Source: Rhodobium orientis (GTDB taxonomy: Bacteria > Pseudomonadota > Alphaproteobacteria > Rhizobiales > Rhodobiaceae). From it: a DNA stretch of 64,000 nucleotides. The position numbers were made by a program, and so were the translations under genes. The stretch lies in NCBI RefSeq assembly GCF_003258835.1, contig NZ_NPEV01000022.1:1-64000 (forward strand). Direction: 5' to 3'. Positions 18,471-27,147 of this stretch are shown one piece after another (positions within the stretch are counted from its first letter, which is position 1; every line of letters starts with the position of its first letter). Under the pieces are notes generated by a model. That model was not told the origin of the DNA and did no database searches. It saw nothing but the letters and a program-made list of their open reading frames with translations.

Positions 18471-19817
18471 TTATTCGGCTTTGGAGTTTGCGTCCGGGAT
18501 TTTGGCCCGCGCCATGCGAACCGTAAAGACGGCGCCCTTCCCGGGGGCGTTGTCGACCGTCATATGGGCCCTGTGGCGGTTGAGAATGTGCTTGACGATG
18601 GCAAGGCCGAGACCGGTGCCCTTCTTCTCCCGGCTCGAGGCAACGTCGATCCGGTAGAACCGTTCGGTCAGCCGCGGCAGGTGCTCGCGGGCGATGCCGG
18701 GCCCCCAGTCGCGCACCGAGACGGTGACGAAGCCGTCGCCGCCGGCGATGTCCTCCGACAGGGCGGAGATACGCACCCGCTCGCCGTCGCTGCCGTATTT
18801 GATGGCGTTCTCCACCAGGTTCTCGAACACCTGCACCAGTTCGTCGTGGTCGCCGCGCACGACCAGCGCCGTGCCGGGCAGGTCGGTCTCGATGGCGACC
18901 CCGAACTCGTTCGCCGACGGCGTCAGCGCATCGACGACGTGGTCGACGACGTCGGCAAGGTCGATCAGCGTGTCGGGGCGGACATGGGCCCGCATCTCGA
19001 TCCGCGACAGCGACAACAAGTCGTCGATCAGCCGCGACATGCGCGCGGCCTGGTCGTTCATAATCTGCAGGAAGCGCTCCTGGGCGCCGGGGTCGTCGCG
19101 GGCAGCGCCCTGCAGGGTCTCGATGAAGCCGCTGAGCGAAGCGAGCGGCGTGCGCAGTTCGTGGCTGGCATTGGCGACGAAATCGGCGCGCATGCGCTCC
19201 AGGCGCCGCTGCTCGGTGAGGTCGCTGACGACGACGAGGATGAAGCCGTCGCGCAGGGAGGACCGGGACGTTTCGGCGGGCGCAAGGCCGACCCGCGTCA
19301 CGAAGGCTTCCAGCCAGCGCTCGGTCGGCACCTTTTCCGACCAGCGGATGCGCTCAGGCGGCTCACCGGCCGAGACCCGGTCGATGGCCTCCAGCACGGA
19401 GGGAATGCGCAGGCGGAAGGACAGCGGGTCGCCGGGCCGCACCGGGCCGAACATCTGCTGCGCCTCCTCGTTGACATAGCGCACGATGCCGCGGCGGTCG
19501 ACCAGGAAGCCGGCCTGGGGCAGCGCCTCCACGATCACCTTCATGCCGGTGTCGGGCCACAGGCCGCGGGCCCGCTCGCCGCGCATCGCCAGCCGGTTGA
19601 CCGCCCGCTGGCGCGGCATCACCGTGGCGGCAAAGAGGACGGCGGTGAAGGCGCCGAGCGCATAGACCACCGGCACCTCGTGCAGGAAGACGAGCCAGGC
19701 GAGGATGGCAGCGACGACGGCGAGCACCCAGCGATCCTCGACCAGGCGCTGGCGCGCGGCATGGGCCACCGGCATGCTGACCGGCGCCGGCGCGTCGATG
19801 CGGTCGCGGTCGCTCAT
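18471..19817 (-). CDS. phoR: Phosphate regulon sensor histidine kinase PhoR
   Basis: Membrane sensor kinase of the Pho system, 448 residues. Two N-terminal TM segments (WVLAVVAAILAWLVFL and VVYALGAFTAVLFAATVM) with almost no periplasmic loop are followed by a PAS domain (about residues 95-200). The HisKA phosphoacceptor His lies near residue 218 in FVANASHELRTPLASLSG. The ATP-binding domain has the N box ENLVENAIKYG, G1 DWGPGIA and G2 GTGLGLAIVK. As in other bacteria, input probably comes through PstSCAB and PhoU. First gene of the cluster and divergent from ppk2. Confidence 0.95.
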   Translation of the reverse strand: MSDRDRIDAPAPVSMPVAHAARQRLVEDRWVLAVVAAILAWLVFLHEVPVVYALGAFTAVLFAATVMPRQRAVNRLAMRGERARGLWPDTGMKVIVEALPQAGFLVDRRGIVRYVNEEAQQMFGPVRPGDPLSFRLRIPSVLEAIDRVSAGEPPERIRWSEKVPTERWLEAFVTRVGLAPAETSRSSLRDGFILVVVSDLTEQRRLERMRADFVANASHELRTPLASLSGFIETLQGAARDDPGAQERFLQIMNDQAARMSRLIDDLLSLSRIEMRAHVRPDTLIDLADVVDHVVDALTPSANEFGVAIETDLPGTALVVRGDHDELVQVFENLVENAIKYGSDGERVRISALSEDIAGGDGFVTVSVRDWGPGIAREHLPRLTERFYRIDVASSREKKGTGLGLAIVKHILNRHRAHMTVDNAPGKGAVFTVRMARAKIPDANSKAE

Positions 19818-20029
19818 GCCTCGTTCCCGTTGTCGTTACTTAAATTCCGGCGCACTGCCGTTTCCTCCGATGCCGCCGCGCCATGGCATGGCCGCGGCCG
19901 ATCTGCCTCACGCGCCACGCTTTGGCCGGCTGCTTTTTGCGGGGCCGTCACGGCACCCGTGCTCGCGGTTTCGCCCGGCGCGCCGGGTTGCTACACTTTT
20001 CCGACTCACCGCGCCTTTGCGATCGCAGC

Positions 20030-20929
20030 ATGAAGCCAGCGCACGACGACAACATGAAGAACGACAGTCAAAAATCTACGGCATTGTATATGGATTTCGA
20101 CCTCGACGATCCTGAGCTACCTAAAAAAATCCGCAAGGAGGCGTTCTCGTCCGGCGGCTATCCGCACGACAAGAAGCTCGACAGCGACAGCTACGACGAC
20201 GCGCTTGAGGCGCTGCAGATCGAGCTGGTGAAGGCACAGGCCCATGCGCGCGAGACCGGCGCCCGCGTGGTGATGCTGTTCGAGGGCCGCGACGCGGCCG
20301 GCAAGGGCGGCACCATCAAGCGCTTCGTGGAGAACATGAACCCGCGTTCCGCGCGCGTCGTGGCGCTGCCCAAGCCCACCGAAAAGGAACTGGGCCAGTG
20401 GTATTTCCAGCGCTATGCCAACCACTTGCCAACGAGCGGGGAGTTCGTGCTGTTCGACCGGTCCTGGTACAATCGGGCCGTTGTCGAACGGGTGATGGGA
20501 TTCTGTACCGAGGCCGAGAGCGAATCCTTCCTGCGCGAGGTGCCGCGGTTCGAGGACATGCTGGTGGAGGCCGGCATCCTGTTCATCAAATACTGGCTCA
20601 ATATCGGCCGGGAGATGCAGCTCGTCCGGTTCCACGAGCGCCGGCACGACCCGCTGAAGATCTGGAAACTGTCGCCGGTCGACCGCAAGTCGCTCGGCAT
20701 GTGGGACGAATATACCGAGGCGCGCGACCGCATGATCGAAATGTCGCACACCGACCACGCGCCCTGGACCATCATCCGCGCCAACGACAAGCGCCGGGCG
20801 CGGATCAACGCCATCCGCCACATGCTGATGCTGTTCGACTATGAGGGCAAGGATCGCAACGCGATCGGAGCCATCGACGAGGAGATCGTCGGTAGCGGCC
20901 CGGGTTTTCTTCATCGCGGGTCCGAGTAA
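20030..20929 (+). CDS. ppk2: Polyphosphate kinase 2
   Basis: PPK2-family enzyme that transfers phosphate between polyphosphate and nucleotides. Walker A is [14 protein letters not shown] near residue 84, Walker B and lid are in [20 protein letters not shown], and the C-terminal core is [21 protein letters not shown]. At 299 residues it is a single-domain (class I-type) protein. The ATG at 20030 is preferred; another ATG eight codons later (MKNDSQ) is possible, and the frame further upstream to 19883 looks non-coding. It is divergent from phoR, placing polyphosphate metabolism beside the phosphate regulon. Nucleotide preference (ADP or GDP) cannot be read. Confidence 0.94.
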   Translation: MKPAHDDNMKNDSQKSTALYMDFDLDDPELPKKIRKEAFSSGGYPHDKKLDSDSYDDALEALQIELVKAQAHARETGARVVMLFEGRDAAGKGGTIKRFVENMNPRSARVVALPKPTEKELGQWYFQRYANHLPTSGEFVLFDRSWYNRAVVERVMGFCTEAESESFLREVPRFEDMLVEAGILFIKYWLNIGREMQLVRFHERRHDPLKIWKLSPVDRKSLGMWDEYTEARDRMIEMSHTDHAPWTIIRANDKRRARINAIRHMLMLFDYEGKDRNAIGAIDEEIVGSGPGFLHRGSE

Positions 20930-21077
20930 ACCGACGCTTCCGTCCGGTTAGCATCCGTTTTTGGACGATGTTTACTGCTGGCGATGTTGTGTCGTGACAG
21001 CGCCGCGTCGTTTGGGCAAAATCCGGTTCCGCACCGCCGGTTCCCCGGACGGGCCAGCATGATACGGAGGATTTTTC

Positions 21078-21902
21078 ATGCATTGGATGGTTCGCCCCAT
21101 TGCCGGCGTTATCGCCGCTTTGGCCTTTCTCGCCGCACCCGCCGTGCCGGCACTCGCCGCCAAATGCGGCAACACCTCGGCCGGTTTCCAGCGCTGGGTC
21201 GACGACTTCAAGAAGGAGGCGGCGGCCAACGGCATCCGCCAGAGCACCATCCGCGCCACGCTCGACGACGTCACCTATGCCAGGAAGACGATCCGGCTCG
21301 ACCGCAACCAGCACTCCTTCAAGATGTCGCTCGAGACCTTCATGCAGAGGCGCGGGGCGAACGCCATCGTCGCCAAGGGCAAGCGGATCAAGCGCCAGCA
21401 GGCGCGGCTGTTCGACAGCATCGAGCGGCGCTACGGTGTGCCGCCCGGCGTGCTGCTCGCCATCTGGGGCATGGAGACCGGCTTCGGCGGCTATCTCGGA
21501 AACCAGGACGCCATCTCGGCGCTGACCACCCTCGCCTATGACTGCCGGCGCTCGGCCTTCTTCAAGAACGAGCTCTATGCGGCGCTGAAGATCGTCCAGA
21601 AGGGACACCTGAGCCGGCGCGAGATGCGCGGCGCCGGCCACGGCGAACTCGGCCAGACCCAGTTCCTGCCGTCCAACTACTGGAAATACGCCGTCGATTT
21701 CGACGGCAACGGCCGCGCCGACCTGATCCGCTCGCGGCCCGACGCGCTCGCCTCCACGGCGAATTTCCTCAAGGGCCACGGCTGGCGCCCCGGCGCCGGC
21801 TACCAGCCGGGCCAGCCGAATTTTCAGGCAATCCAGGGCTGGAACGCGGCCGGGGTGTACCAGAAGGCGATTGCTATTATTGCCGCGCGGATCGACGGGT
21901 AG
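21078..21902 (+). CDS. Lytic murein transglycosylase, MltB-like, no PG-binding domain
   Basis: Periplasmic peptidoglycan-cleaving enzyme of the MltB (SLT_2) family, 274 residues. A signal peptide ends near PALAA. The catalytic Glu is at about residue 133 in IWGMETGFGGYLGN, and substrate-groove motifs ALTTLAYDCRRSAFF and GHGELGQTQFLPSNYWKYAVD follow. It stops right after the catalytic domain, so it lacks the C-terminal peptidoglycan-binding domain of its paralogue at 32295-33497. No lipobox is seen, so it is probably soluble. Confidence 0.92.
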   Translation: MHWMVRPIAGVIAALAFLAAPAVPALAAKCGNTSAGFQRWVDDFKKEAAANGIRQSTIRATLDDVTYARKTIRLDRNQHSFKMSLETFMQRRGANAIVAKGKRIKRQQARLFDSIERRYGVPPGVLLAIWGMETGFGGYLGNQDAISALTTLAYDCRRSAFFKNELYAALKIVQKGHLSRREMRGAGHGELGQTQFLPSNYWKYAVDFDGNGRADLIRSRPDALASTANFLKGHGWRPGAGYQPGQPNFQAIQGWNAAGVYQKAIAIIAARIDG

Positions 21903-22002
21903 TCGGGGCGGGCGGCAACTGTCGCCGTGGGGACGTTCGGAACCGCCCCATTGCTCAGCCATTCGTAGCTAGCGCACTGCGCCATCCCAACATTCTGCGC
22001 CA

Positions 22003-22107
22003 CCACCGGGCTCGACCCGGTGGTCCATGATGCCTTACCACACGACGCACCATAAGCGATTGATCGCAAAGGCCTCATGGATTGCCGGGTCAAGCCCGGC
22101 AATGACG
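22003..22107. repeat. Composite palindromic element, family 2, copy 1
   Basis: A 105-base element made of two palindromes: arms CCACCGGG / CCCGGTGG at 22003-22023 and arms ATTGCCGGG / CCCGGCAAT at 22081-22101, followed by GACG. The two start exactly 78 bases apart, the same spacing as at 34513-34617, and the inner ends (TCCATGATG and ATGG) are shared. With the family 1 copy at 22149-22284 it fills most of the 425-base gap between the transglycosylase and the convergent oxidoreductase operon; I saw no gene there. Confidence 0.85.
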
Positions 22108-22148
22108 CGGAGTGAGGTGGCAAGTGCGAACAAGGACCGCCACGCCCT

Positions 22149-22284
22149 CGTCATCGCGAGGGTCCGAAGGACGGGGAGCGACGAGTGGCGCGAGCCCGGG
22201 AAGGCGACGCGGCGATCCAGGGGCGGCCAGCTCCGAGCGTGCCGCCCTGGATTGCCGCACTCGCTTCGCTCGTTCGCAATGACG
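22149..22284. repeat. Intergenic palindromic repeat, family 1, copy 2
   Basis: Inverted repeat of about 136 bases. It begins CGTCATCGCGAGGG and ends CGTTCGCAATGACG, with GGCGATCCAGGGGCGG and CCGCCCTGGATTGCCGC as inner arms. It matches the elements at 2725-2826, 29556-29650 and 55661-55755. It lies between convergent transcription units. Confidence 0.8.
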
Positions 22285-22327
22285 ACGGAACGAAGATTGC
22301 TATCCGCCCGCCGTCACACCTTCCCCG

Positions 22328-23965
22328 TCACACCTCCTCCGGCACCATCTTGATGGCGCCGCAGGGGCATTCGGTGGCGCACATGCCGCAGCCCTTGCAG
22401 TAGTCGTAGTTGAACCGGAAGCGGTTGCCGGGGCCGAGTTTGATGACGGCGTTGTCCGGGCAGATGCCGTAGCAGTTATCGCACTCAAAGCAGTTGCCGC
22501 AGGACAGGCAGCGCCGCGCCTCGAACAGCGCCGTTTCCTCGTTGAAGCCCTTCAGGACCTCGTCGAAGCTGGTCTGGCGGCGGACGATGTCGAGCTGACC
22601 CTGCACCCGCTGGGGCGCGTCGTCATAGTACCAGGTGTTGATCTTGGAAAAGTCCGCCAGTTCGTGCGGTTCCGGGTGGACATAGCGCTCGCCCTTCAGG
22701 AACGCATCGATGTTGCGGGCGGCGTGCTTGCCGTGGCCGATGGCGACGGTCACCGTGCGCTCCGCCGGCACCATGTCGCCGCCGGCAAAGAGGCCCTTTC
22801 GCCCGGTCATCATCTGGTCGTCGACCTCGACGATGCCGTCGCTGGCGACATTTACCCCCGGCACCTTGGTGAGGAAGCCGGTGTCGACGTCCTGGCCGAG
22901 GGCGAGCACAAGGGTGTCGGCTTCCAGCGTTTCGAACTCGCCGGTCGGAACCGGGCGGCCGTCCGCGTCGATCGTCATCTTCTCCACCTTGAAGGTGGTC
23001 TCGTCGATCTCCTTGATGGTGCGCAGCCAGTGGATGAGGACGCCTTCCTCCTCGGCCTCGCGGGCCTCGAACTCATGCGCCGGCATCTGCTCGCGGGTGC
23101 GGCGGTAGACGATCATCGCCTCGTTGGCGCCGAGGCGCTTGGCGGTGCGGGCGACGTCCATCGCCGTGTTACCGCCGCCATAGACGATGACGCGGCGGCC
23201 GAGCTGCGGCGGCTCGCCGCCGACCTCCATGTCGCGCAGCACCGAGACGGCATCGAGGATCTTGCCGGCGCTGTGGGCCGGAATGTCGATGCGCTTGGCG
23301 AGGTGCGCGCCGACGGCGACGAAGACCGCGTCGAACCCTTCCTCGGTGAAGGCGCCCTCGATGTCCTCGACCTTGGTGTTGAGCTCAAGCTCGACGCCGA
23401 GGCCGAGGATGCGCTCGATTTCCGCATCGAGGATCTCGCGCGGCAGGCGGTATTTCGGAATGCCGAAGCGCATCATGCCGCCGGCCATCGGGCCGGCCTC
23501 GCGGATCGTCACCTTGTGGCCAGCGCGGGTCAGGTGATAGGCGGCGGAAAGCCCGCTCGGGCCGGCGCCGACGACCAGCACCTTCTTGCCGGTGGGTTTC
23601 GCCTCGACGCGGGGCACCAGCTTGTTCTTGATCGCGTAGTCGCCGAGAAAGCGTTCCACGCCATGGATGCTGACGGCCTCGTCGAGGTGGCCGCGATTGC
23701 AGACGCCTTCGCAGGGGTGGTAGCAGACGCGGCCCATGACGGCCGGCAGCGGGTTGTTGGCGACGAGGCTCTGCCAGGCCTCGGCATAGTCGCCGCTTTC
23801 GGCGTGGAACAGCCAGCCCTGGATGTCCTCGCCGGCCGGGCAGGCGTTGTTGCAGGGCGGCAGCCGGTCGATATAGATCGGCCGTTCGGTGCGCCAGGAG
23901 CCGGTGTGGTTGGCAAGGCTGGTGCCGGGGTCGAGCGTGATCGCAAAGGGCAGCTTGCCGGACAT
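22328..23965 (-). CDS. GltD-like FAD/NAD(P)H and 4Fe-4S subunit of 2-oxoacid oxidoreductase
   Basis: Electron-transfer subunit of 545 residues. The N-terminal Cys-rich region CNNACPAGEDIQGWL and CYHPCEGVCNRG is the GltD-type Fe-S site. An FAD Rossmann fold (VLVVGAGPSGLSAAYHL) and an NAD(P) fold (VIVYGGGNTAMDVART) follow. The C-terminal ferredoxin part has CLSCGNCFECDNCYGICP and CKGCGMCATECP, enough for two 4Fe-4S clusters. The ATG at 23965 shares one base with the stop of the TPP subunit; the longer upstream frame is a shadow. It likely passes electrons from 2-oxoacid oxidation to NAD(P)+, or the reverse. Last gene of the operon. Confidence 0.9.
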   Translation of the reverse strand: MSGKLPFAITLDPGTSLANHTGSWRTERPIYIDRLPPCNNACPAGEDIQGWLFHAESGDYAEAWQSLVANNPLPAVMGRVCYHPCEGVCNRGHLDEAVSIHGVERFLGDYAIKNKLVPRVEAKPTGKKVLVVGAGPSGLSAAYHLTRAGHKVTIREAGPMAGGMMRFGIPKYRLPREILDAEIERILGLGVELELNTKVEDIEGAFTEEGFDAVFVAVGAHLAKRIDIPAHSAGKILDAVSVLRDMEVGGEPPQLGRRVIVYGGGNTAMDVARTAKRLGANEAMIVYRRTREQMPAHEFEAREAEEEGVLIHWLRTIKEIDETTFKVEKMTIDADGRPVPTGEFETLEADTLVLALGQDVDTGFLTKVPGVNVASDGIVEVDDQMMTGRKGLFAGGDMVPAERTVTVAIGHGKHAARNIDAFLKGERYVHPEPHELADFSKINTWYYDDAPQRVQGQLDIVRRQTSFDEVLKGFNEETALFEARRCLSCGNCFECDNCYGICPDNAVIKLGPGNRFRFNYDYCKGCGMCATECPCGAIKMVPEEV

Positions 23966-25020
23966 TACCGATCCTCCCCGTCGAGAAGGCCAAAACGCTT
24001 GATGTTGGCGTCGGCCATGCGCTGGATGGCGGCAAGGCGCGCAACGTCGCCCTCGCCCTTGAACAGGTGCGCGAAGCGCTTCTGCGGTTTCAAATAGTCG
24101 GCCACCGGGACCTTGCGGCGGATCTTCTGGACGGCCTTGACCTCGCCGTGCTCGGCCTCGAACAGCGGGAAGATGCCCGATTGGACGGCAAGCCGGGCGA
24201 GCTTCATGGTGTCGTTCGACGCCGCGCCCCAGCCGAGCGGACAGGGCACCATGATGTGGATGTAGCGGGCGCCGTGGATGCCCATCGCCTTGGTCACCTT
24301 GCGCTCCAGGTCGTGCAGGTCGGCGACGCTGGCGGTGGCGACATAGGGGATGTTGTGGGCCATGGCGATCAGCGGCAGGTTCTTGCCGGTGCCGAAGACG
24401 TTGCCCGGTTCGTCGCCGAGGGCGGGCGTCGTCGCGGTGCGGGCCGCCGGCGGCGTCGCCGAGGAGCGCTGGACGCCGGTGTTCATGTAGGCCTCGTTGT
24501 CGTAGCAGATGTAGAGCACATCGTCGTTGCGCTCGAACATGCCGGACAGGCACCCGAAGCCGATGTCGACCGTGCCGCCGTCGCCGCCTTGCGCGACGAC
24601 GCGAACATTGTCGCGTCCCTTGACCCGGAGCGCGGCGGCGACCCCGGTGGCGACCGCGGGCGCGTTGCCGAACAGGGAATGCAGCCAGGGGATCTGCCAG
24701 GAGGTTTCCGGATAGGGGGTGGTGAAGACCTCAAGGCAGCCGGTGGCGTTGACGGCGATGAGCTGGCCTTCGGTCGCCATCATCGCCGCGTCCAGCGCAT
24801 AGCGGGCGCCGAGCGCCTCGCCGCAGCCCTGGCAGGCGCGGTGGCCGGAGGTGATCGCGTTGGAGCGGTCCATGGAGGCCTGGACGGTGCGCTGGGCGTC
24901 GTCGAGGAGCCGGTTGCCGACGGTGTGGGTGCCGGTCTGGTAGAACCTTACTTTCTGGGGGGCCGTCTGCTGGGCGCCGGCGCCTACGGCGGGTTCGGTC
25001 TTTGCCGGGTCGGTGGTCAT
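23965..25020 (-). CDS. 2-oxoacid:acceptor oxidoreductase beta subunit (TPP-binding)
   Basis: TPP-binding catalytic subunit of the pyruvate/2-oxoacid:ferredoxin oxidoreductase family, 351 residues. The TPP motif is GGDGGTVDIGFGCLSGMFER ending in the Asn of CYDNEAYMNTG. The Cys set CQGCGEALGARYALDA and the later VNATGCLEVFTTPYP fit the 4Fe-4S ligands of PorB-type beta subunits. It overlaps the alpha subunit by four bases and the GltD-like subunit by one. Substrate could be pyruvate, 2-oxoglutarate, phenylglyoxylate or a branched-chain oxoacid; the sequence alone does not decide. Confidence 0.92.
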   Translation of the reverse strand: MTTDPAKTEPAVGAGAQQTAPQKVRFYQTGTHTVGNRLLDDAQRTVQASMDRSNAITSGHRACQGCGEALGARYALDAAMMATEGQLIAVNATGCLEVFTTPYPETSWQIPWLHSLFGNAPAVATGVAAALRVKGRDNVRVVAQGGDGGTVDIGFGCLSGMFERNDDVLYICYDNEAYMNTGVQRSSATPPAARTATTPALGDEPGNVFGTGKNLPLIAMAHNIPYVATASVADLHDLERKVTKAMGIHGARYIHIMVPCPLGWGAASNDTMKLARLAVQSGIFPLFEAEHGEVKAVQKIRRKVPVADYLKPQKRFAHLFKGEGDVARLAAIQRMADANIKRFGLLDGEDR

Positions 25021-26291
25021 TCGCCTGCCTCCGCTTCTTCGATTTCCGCGCCTTCTTCGCCGTGCATCGCCTTGAGGATGTTCTCGGCGATCGGGCCGGA
25101 CTTGCGGACCTCGCGGGCGCGGGCGAGGTGGGCGTTGACGACCTCCCAGTTGAGGTCGAGGAAGGTGACGTCGTCGAGGGCTTCGGCCTCGGCGCGCTCG
25201 AACACATCGCGTAAGGACGCGCGGGTGATCGGCCGGCCGCCAAGGCCGGCAACGACCGTGAAGACCTCGCGATAGAGCCGGCGCAGCGACATGCGCACAG
25301 CCGAGGCGAGCACGCCGCCGATGCCGATGGCGAGGCTCTTTTCAACGCAGACGATGCGCAGCGCGTCGTGCAGCGCATCGCGCAGGGCCTCCAGGGGGAA
25401 CGGCCGGAACGAGCAGACGGCGACGCAGCCGATCTTGTGGCCGTCGTCGCGCATGGCGTCGATGACGTCCTTGATGGTGCCGTTGACCGAGCCCAGCGCG
25501 ACGACGATCGTGTCGGCGCCCTCGGTCCGGTAGGTGTGCAGAAGGCCGCCGGACTTGCGCCCGAAGCGCGCCTCGAAATCCTCGGCGATCTCCGGGATCA
25601 GATCGAGCGCGCGGAGCTGCTTGTGGTGGGCGAGGTAGCGCACCTCGGTGAAGGCGTCCGGGCCGACCATCGCGCCGATCGAATAGGGTTCGGCCGGATC
25701 GACCACCTGGACCGGCTCGAAGGGCGGCAGGAAGGCATCGACCTCTTCCTGGGTCGGGATGTCGACCCGCTCATAGGCATGGGTGAGGATGAAGCCGTCC
25801 ATGCAGACCATGACCGGACAGGACAGCATCTCGGCGAGGCGGAAGGCCTGGATGTGCAGGTCGGCGGCTTCCTGGTTGGTTTCCGCATGGAGTTGGATCC
25901 AGCCGGAATCCTTCAGCGCCATGGAGTCGGTCTGGTCGTTCCAGATGTTGATCGGTGCGCCGATGGCGCGGTTGCCGACGGTCATGACGATGGGAAGGCC
26001 GAGGCCGGCGGCGTTGTAGACCGCCTCCGCCATGAACAGGAGCCCCTGGCTGGCCGTCGCCGTATAGGTGCGCGCGCCGGCGGCCGAGGAGCCGATGGCC
26101 ACAGAAAGTGCGGCGAACTCCGATTCCACATTGATGAATTCGCAGTTCTTCAGGGTGCCGGCCTTCACCAGCGCGCCGACACCTTCCACGATATGGGTCT
26201 GCGGCGTGATCGGATAGGCGCATACCACTTCGGGCCGCGAGAGGGCGACTGCCTCTGCGACGGCCTGCGATCCTTCGGTTTGCTTAAGCAT
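25017..26291 (-). CDS. 2-oxoacid:acceptor oxidoreductase alpha subunit
   Basis: Alpha subunit (PorA type), 424 residues, starting at the ATG at 26291 (MLKQTEGSQAVAEAVALSRP). Motifs: the substrate-side loop CAYPITPQTHIVEGVG, SEFAALSVAIGSSAAGARTY and TATASQGLLFMAEAVY, all typical of the pyrimidine-binding domain of this family. The C-terminal part contains IVVALGSVNGTIKDVIDAMR. It overlaps the gamma subunit by eight bases and the beta subunit by four, so the four proteins are translationally coupled and probably form one complex. Confidence 0.92.
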   Translation of the reverse strand: MLKQTEGSQAVAEAVALSRPEVVCAYPITPQTHIVEGVGALVKAGTLKNCEFINVESEFAALSVAIGSSAAGARTYTATASQGLLFMAEAVYNAAGLGLPIVMTVGNRAIGAPINIWNDQTDSMALKDSGWIQLHAETNQEAADLHIQAFRLAEMLSCPVMVCMDGFILTHAYERVDIPTQEEVDAFLPPFEPVQVVDPAEPYSIGAMVGPDAFTEVRYLAHHKQLRALDLIPEIAEDFEARFGRKSGGLLHTYRTEGADTIVVALGSVNGTIKDVIDAMRDDGHKIGCVAVCSFRPFPLEALRDALHDALRIVCVEKSLAIGIGGVLASAVRMSLRRLYREVFTVVAGLGGRPITRASLRDVFERAEAEALDDVTFLDLNWEVVNAHLARAREVRKSGPIAENILKAMHGEEGAEIEEAEAGE

Positions 26292-26865
26292 TGACGGGCT
26301 CCCCCAGGGCGGCCTTGGCGAGTTCAAAGGCCTCGCGGGCCGCGGCGATGTTGGGCTTGGCAAGGGCGGGCGGGAACTTCTCCGCGATCGCCTTTTCCAC
26401 CGATTCCAGTTGCAGCCTGCCGGTCATGGCGGCGAGGCCGCCGAGCAGGGCGGCGTTCGGCACCGGACGGCCGATATGCTTGACGGCGATCTCCGTTGCG
26501 CCGATGTCGACGACGTGGCGGTCGGGCAGCCTGGCGACGAAATCGGCGATGCCGAGTTCCTCAAAGCTCTTGCTGGAATTGATCAGGATGTAGCCGTCGC
26601 GCTTCAGGCCGGAAAAGACGTCGACGGAATGCAGAAGCGTCGGGTCCTGGATGATCAGGGCGTCCGGCTCCAGGATCGGCTCGCGCAGGCGGATCTCCTT
26701 GTCGTCGATGCGGCAGTAGGAAATCACCGGCGCGCCCATTCGCTCCGAGCCGAAGCTGGGGAAGGCCTGGGCGTGCATGCCCTCGTCGAAGGCGGCCACG
26801 GACAACACTTCCGCGGCGGTGACAACACCCTGCCCGCCGCGGCCATGAATACGAATTTCGAACAT
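26284..26865 (-). CDS. 2-oxoacid:acceptor oxidoreductase gamma subunit
   Basis: Gamma subunit (PorG type), 193 residues. The family signature IRIHGRGGQGVVTAAEVLSV is at the N-terminus, followed by AQAFPSFGSERMGAPVISYC and the PNAALLGGLAA region near the C-terminus. The ATG follows an AAAGGG ribosome site. It is the first gene of the operon, and an FNR/FixK-type box lies 51 bases upstream of its start. Confidence 0.92.
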   Translation of the reverse strand: MFEIRIHGRGGQGVVTAAEVLSVAAFDEGMHAQAFPSFGSERMGAPVISYCRIDDKEIRLREPILEPDALIIQDPTLLHSVDVFSGLKRDGYILINSSKSFEELGIADFVARLPDRHVVDIGATEIAVKHIGRPVPNAALLGGLAAMTGRLQLESVEKAIAEKFPPALAKPNIAAAREAFELAKAALGEPVNA

Positions 26866-26915
26866 TTGGGACCCTTTCTTCGCGGCGCACCTTATGAATT
26901 TGGGCGCGTCGGGCC

Positions 26916-26929
26916 TTGACCCGCATCAA
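26916..26929 (-). promoter_or_regulatory. FNR/FixK-type box upstream of the 2-oxoacid oxidoreductase operon
   Basis: Read on the minus strand the site is TTGATGCGGGTCAA, one mismatch from TTGAT-N4-ATCAA. A possible -10 element (around TTCATAAG) lies about 20 bases downstream of the box, consistent with an activator site near -41.5. The start codon is about 51 bases downstream. This suggests induction at low oxygen, which suits an oxygen-sensitive Fe-S enzyme. Confidence 0.65.
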
Positions 26930-27147
26930 TGCGGACCTGCGCCAAGATGTCGTGACAAGCAAGGTTGACGGACCGGGATTCCGTCGAAAATCGGCAGCCG
27001 AGCCCGACCAGGGACTCACAAACACCCCTCCTCGACACATGCAATCTTTATAAACTAAAGTCGAAGGCGTCGCCAGTTGCCGGAGCCCCGCAGCGGCGAT
27101 TCGTCGGAGTCTTTCGCCGGGGCCGGCACTGCCGGCACCGCAACGGC

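Noticed and set aside
22027-22353. Short plus-strand ORFs in the gap after the first transglycosylase
   Set aside because: They consist largely of palindromic repeat sequence and have no ribosome site or family features.
23966-24553. 5' extension of the GltD-like frame to a 741-codon ORF
   Set aside because: The added part lies over the TPP subunit in another frame and is Arg/His-rich nonsense; the true start is at 23965.
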